Below, one piece after another: positions 6,741-12,229 of a DNA stretch of 28,269 bases (position 1 is the first letter of the stretch; every line of letters starts with the position of its first letter). The stretch is from positions 1 through 28,269 of the forward strand of contig JBHIET010000043.1 of assembly GCA_046760785.1 (NCBI GenBank). Reading direction: 5' to 3'. Position numbers and translations under genes: made by a program. The notes under the pieces were generated by a model. It saw only the letters and a list, made by a program, of their open reading frames with translations. It was not told the origin of the DNA and did no database searches. The stretch comes from JBHIET01 sp046760785 (GTDB lineage: Bacteria > Chloroflexota > Anaerolineae > B4-G1).

Positions 6741-8281
6741 CCGGCGTGGGCGGCATCGGCAAGCCCGCGCTGGCCGCCGCGGCCGCCCGCCGCCTGGCCT
6801 GGCGCTACCCGGGCGGCGTCTTCTGGGTGGACGGGCGCGACTATTTGGAGACCGGGATGCGGCTGGAGAACCTGCTCGCTATCTTCGGTCAGGTCTACGG
6901 CGAGGAGTTCGGCAAACTGCCCCTGGCCCGCCAGCGGGAACTGGCGCTGGCCTACCTGCGGCGCATCCAGGCCCCAGTGCTATTGGTGGTGGACAACGCC
7001 GACGTGGCCGGCAAGGACGTGTTCCGCTTCCTGCGGGATGTGCCCCGGCCCTCCGCTGTCCTGGTCACCACCCGCACCGCGCCCGAGTACGGGGGCTGCG
7101 TGCTCGACGTGGCGGCGATGACGCCGCAGGAGGGGCTGACCTTCCTGGCGGGCGAGATCGGGCGGCGGCGGAACGACCCGCGCTGGGTGCTGGGGCTGGA
7201 CGAGATGGCGACGCCGAAACTGCTGCAGGTAGCGCGCCTGCTGGACGGCCACGCGCTGGCGCTTTTGCAGGCGGCGGCGCTGGCGGGGGATATGGGACTG
7301 GACTACGCGCTGGCCCAGGTGCGGGCCAACCCGGCCCGGGGCGAGACCGCGCGCCGCTTCGACTTCTCCTACAACCCGCTGCCGGAACCGCAGAAGGAAC
7401 TCCTCCACCGGTTGGCCGGATTCGCCGCCGGGTTCGACCTGCAGGCGGTGGAGGCGGTGTGCGAGGAGGACCTCACCCCTCCCCCGCCCCTTCGGGGCAC
7501 CCCCTCCCCTCTCCCGAAGTGGGGAGAGGGGAGGGAGCCGGAGGGTGGGGCGAGGGCCTGGCACACCCACCTCCCCGAACTGGTGCGCGGCTCCTTCGTC
7601 GAGCGCCGCACCCTGGGGCCGGACTACGCCCGCTTCCGGCTGCACCCGGTGATGCGCGAGTACGTGCGGCGCAAGGCCGGCCCTGCACCGATGGCCGCCC
7701 ACGACCGTCGGATGGCCCGCTACTTCACCGCCCTGGCCGGCTGGGGCCGCGACCAACTGGGCGACCCCCAAACCGCGCTTCAGGCGGTGCAGATGGCGGC
7801 GCTGGAGCGGGCCAACCTCCTGGCGGCGCAGGAGGTGAGCCTGGCGCAGGAATTGTGGGACGAGGCGGTGAGCCTGGCCTACCGCCTGAACGAACTCTTC
7901 GAGCGCAGCGGCGACTGGGCCGACCGGCGGCGGGCGCTGAAGGCGGGGATTGAGGCGGCGCGGGAGAGCGAGAAGCAGCGAGATGAGGCAGGGCTGGCCC
8001 ACAACCTGGGGGTGCTGGCGCAGGACACGGGGGACTACGGTGAGGCGCGCCGCCTCTACGGGGAGTCCCTCGACATCGCCGAGCAACTCGGCGACCGCGC
8101 CGGCGTCGCCAAGAGCCTCCACCAACTGGGGGTGCTGGCGGAGGAGGACGGGAATCTGCGAGAGGCGGAGCGGCTGTTCGCCGAGAGCCTGGCCACATTT
8201 GAGGCACTCGGCTCGCCAAATGCGGAAATCGCCCGCCGCTCGCTGGAGCGGGTGCGGGAGCGGATGCTGTCATCGGATTAG
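6587..8281 (+). CDS. NB-ARC ATPase–TPR module (3' part of the CHAT gene)
   Basis: About 564 residues, the continuation of the CHAT protein in another frame. The GTG at 6587 is only the first possible start after the shift and may not be used. A P-loop GVGGIGK is present, but the residue after Lys, normally Thr/Ser, is Pro (GKPAL), which should impair Mg-ATP binding. The Walker B-like strand is VLLVVDNAD, followed by an STTR-type motif (VLVTTRT) and a GLPL-like motif (LDGHALALLQ). A winged-helix region follows, then TPR-type repeats (GVLAQDTGDYGEARRLYGESL and similar) to the end. A palindromic repeat (7471-7555) is inserted in frame between the winged helix and the next helices, adding a Pro/Gly-rich peptide. 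In STAND proteins the NB-ARC part oligomerises on sensing by the repeats and activates the effector, here CHAT. Confidence 0.83.
   Translation: MEREPLVGVPAPSPSGAFHGDFEPADPPGGRKGYLARLAQAFLRGEKLVVLTGVGGIGKPALAAAAARRLAWRYPGGVFWVDGRDYLETGMRLENLLAIFGQVYGEEFGKLPLARQRELALAYLRRIQAPVLLVVDNADVAGKDVFRFLRDVPRPSAVLVTTRTAPEYGGCVLDVAAMTPQEGLTFLAGEIGRRRNDPRWVLGLDEMATPKLLQVARLLDGHALALLQAAALAGDMGLDYALAQVRANPARGETARRFDFSYNPLPEPQKELLHRLAGFAAGFDLQAVEAVCEEDLTPPPPLRGTPSPLPKWGEGREPEGGARAWHTHLPELVRGSFVERRTLGPDYARFRLHPVMREYVRRKAGPAPMAAHDRRMARYFTALAGWGRDQLGDPQTALQAVQMAALERANLLAAQEVSLAQELWDEAVSLAYRLNELFERSGDWADRRRALKAGIEAARESEKQRDEAGLAHNLGVLAQDTGDYGEARRLYGESLDIAEQLGDRAGVAKSLHQLGVLAEEDGNLREAERLFAESLATFEALGSPNAEIARRSLERVRERMLSSD
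7471..7555. repeat. In-frame palindromic repeat inside the NB-ARC gene
   Basis: The core is a perfect 14-bp inverted repeat, CCCTCCCCTCTCCC (7502-7515) with its complement at 7522-7535, around a 6-nt loop. A smaller hairpin GCCCC-TTC-GGGGC lies at 7487-7499. The outer arms CCTCACCCC (7471-7479) and GGGGCGAGG (7547-7555) pair with one mismatch. It is translated as a Pro/Gly-rich peptide that does not resemble the rest of the domain. The arms resemble those of the element at 8505-8666. Confidence 0.75.
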
Positions 8282-8381
8282 GGGAACCGCTGTCAACGGA
8301 TTCGGGGAACGAATTGAACGGATTGGTCAACGGATTGGGGGAACCGCTGTCAACGGATTCGGGGAACGAATTGAACGGATT
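8281..8381. repeat. 57-bp tandem duplication
   Basis: A 44-nt block starting GGGGAACCGCTGTCAACGG occurs at 8281-8324 and again, identical, at 8338-8381 (period 57 nt). The block itself contains repeated AACGGATT words. A looser third match is at 8687-8710. The array starts exactly at the stop codon of the TPR gene and separates it from a remnant of TPR-like coding sequence. Confidence 0.8.
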
Positions 8382-8385
8382 AGGC

Positions 8386-8496
8386 GTTCCGCGTGCGCTG
8401 GAACTCATCCGCCAGGCCGAGGCCATCTTCACCGAGTTGCGCAGCCCCTATGCCGCCCAGGCCCGCCGCGACCGGGAGCGGCTGGAGGGAAAGTGA
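8386..8496 (+). pseudogene. Detached C-terminal TPR fragment
   Basis: From 8386 a different frame reads VPRALELIRQAEAIFTEL and continues with SPYAAQARRDRERL to a stop at 8496. This is a typical last TPR helix pair and resembles the end of the preceding protein (LATFEALGSPNAEIARRSLERV). It probably once belonged to the same gene and was cut off by the 57-bp repeat array. An open frame through the array could start at ATG 8314 and give a 60-residue peptide, but function is doubtful. Confidence 0.5.
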
Positions 8497-8504
8497 CTCC
8501 CTAA

Positions 8505-8666
8505 CCTCTCCCCTTCCCCCCGAGTTTTCTCGGAAAGTCTTCGGAAACGCTCACAGCCCCGTCCTCGGGGCGTCTCCGGTGCAGTAGGGCCACAAAAGTC
8601 GCCCCGGGGACGGGGCTTCGAGCACTTTCCGAGAGATCTCCCCCGCAGCGGGGGGAAGGGGAGGGG
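8505..8666. repeat. Large nested palindrome (MITE/REP-like)
   Basis: Three nested inverted repeats span 162 bp. The outer arms (8505-8521 with 8650-8666) match at 16 of 17 bases. The middle arms TCTCGGAAAGT (8528-8538) and ACTTTCCGAGA (8624-8634) are perfect. The inner arms AGCCCCGTCC (8555-8564) and GGACGGGGCT (8608-8617) are perfect, with flanking CGGGGCG/CGCCCCG also pairing. It lies between the convergent TPR fragment and hpt, so it may also end transcription. No transposase is encoded. Confidence 0.8.
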
Positions 8667-8724
8667 CAAGGAGTGAGGAAGGGGGGTCAACGGAACGGGA
8701 ACTGAACGGACGTCCAGCATCCAG

Positions 8725-9270
8725 TTACTCGTACACCTCCTCTTTCAACACCCCGATGAACGGCAGATTCCGGTACTCCTCGACGAAATCCAGTCCGTAC
8801 CCCACCACGAACTCGTCCGGCACCTCGAAGCCCACGAAGTCCAAAGGCACGTCAATCTCACGCCGCGAGGGCTTGCTCAGGAGCGTGCACACCCGCAGGC
8901 TGGCCGGTCTCCGCGTCCGCAGATTGCGCGTGATGTAGTCCAGCGTGTAGCCTGAGTCAATGATGTCCTCCACGATCAGCACGTGCCGCCCCTCAATATT
9001 CTGTTCCAGGTCGAGGAGGATGCGTACCACGCCGCTGCTCACCGTCCCCGCGCCGTACGAGGAGATCTCCATAAAGTCTACCTCGTGCCTTATCTCCAGG
9101 TAACGCGTCAGGTCGGCCAGGAATACGAAAGCGCCCTTGAGCACACAAACGAGGAGCAGTTGGTCGTCGTCAGCGTACGTGGCGTTGATCGCCCGCCCCA
9201 GTTCCGCCACTCGCGCCTGTAGCGTCTCCTCCGGGATCAGTATCCTGGCCACGTCATCCCGCAATCCCAT
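8725..9270 (-). CDS. hpt: Hypoxanthine phosphoribosyltransferase (copy 1)
   Basis: A 181-residue purine salvage enzyme that joins hypoxanthine or guanine to PRPP to give IMP or GMP in the cytoplasm. The PRPP-binding loop is VLIVEDIIDSGYTL with its two acidic residues. LKGAFVFLADL and the C-terminal GYGLDFVEEYRNLPFIGVL are also typical. Length is normal for the family. A strong purine-rich ribosome site (GGAGGGGAGGAG) precedes the ATG. It is the last gene of the minus-strand rplU-rpmA-rpmE-tdk-hpt-hpt run, 27 nt after a second hpt. The two copies are clear paralogues across their whole length; whether they differ in base preference cannot be read from sequence. Confidence 0.93.
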   Translation of the reverse strand: MGLRDDVARILIPEETLQARVAELGRAINATYADDDQLLLVCVLKGAFVFLADLTRYLEIRHEVDFMEISSYGAGTVSSGVVRILLDLEQNIEGRHVLIVEDIIDSGYTLDYITRNLRTRRPASLRVCTLLSKPSRREIDVPLDFVGFEVPDEFVVGYGLDFVEEYRNLPFIGVLKEEVYE

Positions 9271-9297
9271 CTCCTCCCCTCCAGATCCAGTATCCAG

Positions 9298-9855
9298 TCA
9301 CTCATACACTTCTCGCTTCAATGCCCCGATGTATGGCAGTGTGCGGAAGCGGTCAGTGTAATCCAGCCCGTACCCTACCACCCACACATCTGGTATCTCG
9401 AAGCCCAGGTAGTCAATTGGCACCTCGATCTGGCGGCGCTCGGGCTTGCTGAGGAGAGCACAGGCGCGCAACGAGCCTGGTTGGCGGGCGCGGAAGGTGC
9501 GCAACAGATACCCCAGCGTGTAGCCCGTATCCACAATGTCTTCGACGACGAGCACGTGGCGACCGGTGACGTTGGTTCGCGTGTCCATAATCAGCCGCAC
9601 CTCCCCCGCGCTGACCGTGCCCCGGTTGTAACTGGAAAGGGCGATGAAGTCTACGTGATGGGACACCGTCAGACGCCGGGCCAGGTCGGCCAGGAAGATG
9701 AAGGCCCCTTTCAGTACCCCAACCAACACCAAGTCATCGGAGTCGGCGTAGTCCGCGCTGATCTGTGCCGCCAGTTCACGCACGCGCACCGCGATCGCCC
9801 GTTCGTCCAGCAACACGCGCTCAATCGCGCTGGGAATTCGCCTCTCTATGCTCAT
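9298..9855 (-). CDS. hpt: Hypoxanthine phosphoribosyltransferase (copy 2)
   Basis: A paralogue of the next gene, about 185 residues. The PRPP loop is VLVVEDIVDTGYTL, the N-terminal part has LKGAFIFLADL and the C-terminus has GYGLDYTDRFRTLPYIGAL. The ATG at 9855 (MSIERRIPSAIERV) is chosen because a GGTGAG stretch overlapping the end of tdk sits 7 nt upstream, and it starts 4 nt after the tdk stop, implying coupling. GTG at 9870 is an alternative that would overlap tdk. Purine salvage beside thymidine kinase makes a nucleotide-salvage block attached to ribosomal protein genes. Confidence 0.92.
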   Translation of the reverse strand: MSIERRIPSAIERVLLDERAIAVRVRELAAQISADYADSDDLVLVGVLKGAFIFLADLARRLTVSHHVDFIALSSYNRGTVSAGEVRLIMDTRTNVTGRHVLVVEDIVDTGYTLGYLLRTFRARQPGSLRACALLSKPERRQIEVPIDYLGFEIPDVWVVGYGLDYTDRFRTLPYIGALKREVYE

Positions 9856-9859
9856 TTGG

Positions 9860-10447
9860 TCACTCACCACCTGCCATCCTTACTTCGTGACAGCCCCGGC
9901 ATCTGGCCTCATACACCTCATCCGCTCCCACCAGGATCACGGAGTCGTCGTAGGCTGCCGGCTGGCCGTTGATCAGCCGTTGGGTGCGGCTGGCTGGCCC
10001 TCCACACACCACGCAGATAGCCTGGAGCTTGCTCACCTGCTCCGCCCGCGCCATCAGCGTGGGCACCGGCCCAAAGGGTTCCCCCCGGAAATCCATATCC
10101 AGCCCCGCGACGACGACCCGCACTCCCCGATTGGCTAGTTCCTCACACAGCGCCACCACGTCGTCATCGAAGAACTGCGCCTCGTCCAGCGCCACCACCG
10201 TCGTATCCGGCTCGACCAGCTCCCGCAACCGGGCTGCGTTCTCTACCGCCACTGCCTCCAGTTGCATCCCGTTGTGGGAGGCCACCTCCCCCTGGGCGTA
10301 GCGGGTGTCTAGCGCGTGCTTAAAGACCTGCACCTTCTGGCGGGCGATCTGAGCGCGGCGCACCCGGCGGATCAGTTCCTCCGTCTTGCCGGAGAACATG
10401 CTCCCACAGATCACCTCGATCCACCCACTGCTAGGCCTATCGTACAT
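9860..10447 (-). CDS. tdk: Thymidine kinase (type II)
   Basis: About 195 residues. It phosphorylates thymidine to dTMP with ATP (pyrimidine salvage). The P-loop is GSMFSGKTEEL near the N-terminus. The Walker B/acidic strand is VVALDEAQFF, and the lasso-loop region has AGLDMDFRGEPFGPVP. The structural zinc site is seen as CVVCGG and CRGCHE. The ATG at 10447 (MYDRPSSGWIEVICG) has GGAGGG 7 nt upstream and gives the normal family length; the 43 residues before it are not family-like. It lies 70 nt after rpmE on the same strand and 4 nt before hpt copy 2. Confidence 0.95.
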   Translation of the reverse strand: MYDRPSSGWIEVICGSMFSGKTEELIRRVRRAQIARQKVQVFKHALDTRYAQGEVASHNGMQLEAVAVENAARLRELVEPDTTVVALDEAQFFDDDVVALCEELANRGVRVVVAGLDMDFRGEPFGPVPTLMARAEQVSKLQAICVVCGGPASRTQRLINGQPAAYDDSVILVGADEVYEARCRGCHEVRMAGGE

Positions 10448-10517
10448 CCGGTGTCCCTCCACAACAAAAACAGGGGCAGATACGCACATCTGCCCCCACG
10501 CACACCCTGCTATCCTC

Positions 10518-11006
10518 CTAATCCGTCGCTTCGCTGGTCTCTTCCGGCACTTCGTCTCCCGGAAGGACAAACCCACGAGAGCGCAGGAGTTTCTTCAATG
10601 TAGCCAGCGATTTGAGGCCAAACCCCCGCAGGTCGGTCAGAGTCTCGTCTCCTCCCTCCAACCTGGTCAACACGTCACCCACGGTTTTAACGCCCGCACC
10701 AATCAACACCTTCTGAGCGCGGGAACCGATTTCCAGCTCTGTAATCGGGAACTCAGGTGAGGTCGCCATCGCCTTGCGTTGCTCCGCCTCGGCAATAGCC
10801 CGATCGCGCCGCTCCAGCTTCTTCATGAAGCGCTCCACCTGCCCGCCGGAATCCACAATGCGCTGCTCGCCGGTGAAGAAGGGATGACACTTGGAACAGA
10901 CGTCGGTGCGGATCACCGACACCGTCGCGCCTACAGTCCAGCTATTGCCACAGGCACAGAGCACCTGGGCTTCAGGATAGAACTCAGGGTGAATGCCTTC
11001 CCTCAT
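10518..11006 (-). CDS. rpmE: Ribosomal protein L31 fused to an alpha-CTD-like domain
   Basis: A 162-residue protein against about 70 for ordinary L31. Residues 1-68 are a zinc-type L31, with CAC (17-19) and CSKC (37-40) as metal ligands and the usual HPFFTG and VERF motifs. A charged linker (about 65-85) leads to residues 87-146. These match the RNA polymerase alpha C-terminal domain / helix-hairpin-helix fold: PITELEIGSRAQKVL, then GAGVKTVGDVL, LRGFGLKSLATLKKLL and SRGFVLP. An Arg (R96) falls near the DNA-contacting Arg of alpha-CTD. The start is ATG with AGGAAA upstream, 9 nt after rpmA. L31 function is certain; the extension might bind nucleic acid or link ribosome and transcription, which is inference. 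Confidence 0.93.
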   Translation of the reverse strand: MREGIHPEFYPEAQVLCACGNSWTVGATVSVIRTDVCSKCHPFFTGEQRIVDSGGQVERFMKKLERRDRAIAEAEQRKAMATSPEFPITELEIGSRAQKVLIGAGVKTVGDVLTRLEGGDETLTDLRGFGLKSLATLKKLLRSRGFVLPGDEVPEETSEATD

Positions 11007-11015
11007 AGCAATTTC

Positions 11016-11276
11016 CTATACTCGCGTCGCATATACACTCGCCCGCTTGTGGCCCCCTCGCATGTGCTCGAAGCGCACAAAGCCATCGGCGGTGGCGAAG
11101 AGAGTATAATCCTTCCCCATCCCGACGTTCTCGCCCGGCTTGATGCGCATCCCACGCTGCCGCACGATAATGTTGCCCATACGCACAGCCTCGCCGCCGT
11201 ATTTCTTCACGCCCAGGCGTTTGGAACGGCTGTCACGCCCATTGCGGCTGCTGCCGCCACCTTTCTTGTGCGCCAT
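11016..11276 (-). CDS. rpmA: 50S ribosomal protein L27
   Basis: An 86-residue large-subunit protein whose N-terminal tail reaches the peptidyl-transferase centre. The start MAHKKGGGSSRNGRDS and the segments RLGVKKYGGEAV, GNIIVRQRG and GKDYTLFATADGFV are diagnostic. There is no extra cleaved leader of the Firmicutes type. AGGAGGG precedes the ATG. It sits between rplU and rpmE with gaps of 11 and 9 nt, in one transcript. Confidence 0.98.
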   Translation of the reverse strand: MAHKKGGGSSRNGRDSRSKRLGVKKYGGEAVRMGNIIVRQRGMRIKPGENVGMGKDYTLFATADGFVRFEHMRGGHKRASVYATRV

Positions 11277-11287
11277 CTCACACCCTC

Positions 11288-11599
11288 CTACACCACGATC
11301 CTGTCCACCCGCAGCCGCGTGTAGCGCTGCCGATGACCGGCGCGCCGACGATACCGCTTCCGGGGATGATATTTGAAAATCCGAATTCTGGGACCTTTTT
11401 CCTGCGCCACCACCGTCGCTAACACCTTGGCCCCTTTGACGGTGGGCCGACCGATCTCGACCCGTTTGTCGTCGGCAATCAACAACACCTCATCCAACTT
11501 AAGTTGCTGACCGACCTTGGCAGGCAGCCGCTCGACGAGAATCATATCACCCACCCCGGCCCGGTACTGCCGCGCGCCCGATTTCACAACCGCATACAC
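11288..11599 (-). CDS. rplU: 50S ribosomal protein L21
   Basis: A 103-residue large-subunit protein that binds 23S rRNA. MYAVVKSGARQYRAGVGD at the start, a central beta region, and the C-terminal KYHPRKRYRRRAGHRQRYT followed by hydrophobic VDRIVV are typical. The start codon is GTG at 11599, with GAGGGGG about 10 nt upstream. It is the first gene of the operon, with its promoter at 11661-11688. The leader of about 55 nt contains a possible GGCCG/CGGCC hairpin, which might serve autoregulation. Confidence 0.97.
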   Translation of the reverse strand: MYAVVKSGARQYRAGVGDMILVERLPAKVGQQLKLDEVLLIADDKRVEIGRPTVKGAKVLATVVAQEKGPRIRIFKYHPRKRYRRRAGHRQRYTRLRVDRIVV

Positions 11600-11660
11600 G
11601 ATCCACTTTCCCCCTCACTGACAATAGGAGGCCGTGCCTGGTGGCCCGGCCGCCGCAAAC

Positions 11661-11688
11661 ATTATACCGAATCTCCCCGATTTGTCAA
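11661..11688 (-). promoter_or_regulatory. Promoter of the rplU operon
   Basis: On the minus strand, TTGACA (11688-11683), a 16-nt spacer and TATAAT (11666-11661) form a perfect consensus promoter about 60 nt upstream of the rplU GTG. This fits a strongly expressed ribosomal operon. Confidence 0.85.
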
Positions 11689-11867
11689 CTGGCCGCGGCT
11701 GCTAGCTGCATCTTTGAGTGAGCCGCGCCACGTCACCAACGCTGCACGTGAGCGAACTCTGCGATTTGCCCTCCAGGTCACAGTAGGGATATAATGGGTG
11801 CTGTCGCCTGTGAGCCACTTTAGGCAAGGATAACTCATAGCGCGGCCTCCTGCCGCAACCCAAGGTT

Positions 11868-11942
11868 CTTCACCGCAAAGACGCAAAGAGCGCAAAGGTT
11901 TTCCTATTTTGTCTTTGCGTCCTTCGCGTCTTCGCGGTTCAA
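11868..11942. repeat. Palindromic CGCAAAG-type dispersed repeat
   Basis: The left part (11868-11897) contains CACCGCAAAGACGCAAAG and the right part (11913-11942) contains GTCTTTGCGTCC and CGCGTCTTCGCGGTT. The two are imperfect complements, forming a long hairpin around an AT-rich centre. It is of the CACCGCAAAG/CTTTGCGG type dispersed in many bacterial genomes. The stretch 11700-12034 otherwise shows no gene, only an isolated TATAAT near 11790 with nothing recognisable after it. Confidence 0.65.
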
Positions 11943-12034
11943 GGATTTGCGCGGACAACGCAAATGTTGTGAGGCAATACTATAGGGAACTGCGTTCCAA
12001 CGACGAAGGTCAGCTCAATATCCCCGCCAGAGCA

Positions 12035-12063
12035 TTGTCACCGAACGCTTCCGGTGGTAGAAT
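12035..12063 (+). promoter_or_regulatory. Promoter of the methyltransferase-nuclease unit
   Basis: TTGTCA (12035-12040), a 17-nt spacer and TAGAAT (12058-12063) resemble a sigma-70 promoter reading into the small ORF at 12112 and the methyltransferase gene at 12230. Confidence 0.6.
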
Positions 12064-12111
12064 TAGAGTGTGAAATGAATGAGGTGGAGTAGATGCGCAT
12101 CACCCGCATTA

Positions 12112-12219
12112 GTGGAGAGGAACCTGCTCGAACGGCTGGCGGAGCGCGCCCGAGCACAGGGGCTATCCACTCAGACCCTGGTGAATCTGTACCTGTCCGA
12201 GCGACTGGCAACCTCCTGA
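12112..12219 (+). CDS. Small antitoxin-like or controller-like ORF (possibly broken)
   Basis: A 35-residue frame starting at GTG: NLLERLAERARAQGLSTQTL followed by VNLYLSERLATS. This helix-turn-helix pattern resembles the C-terminal half of ribbon-helix-helix or BrnA-type antitoxins. A better ribosome site (GAGGTGGAG) precedes ATG 12093 (MRITRIS) in another frame. A one-base shift near 12111-12120 would join the two into a more complete protein. It ends 10 nt before the methyltransferase start and shares its promoter. It may be a relic of a toxin–antitoxin unit or a controller protein; confidence is low. Confidence 0.35.
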   Translation: MERNLLERLAERARAQGLSTQTLVNLYLSERLATS

Positions 12220-12229
12220 ACGCAGAAAC

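Noticed and set aside
6980..8125. A 381-residue open frame on the minus strand opposite the NB-ARC gene
   Set aside because: Its composition is Arg/Gly/Gln/Val-rich without domain pattern, while the plus strand shows clear NB-ARC and TPR motifs. It is an antisense shadow in high-GC DNA.
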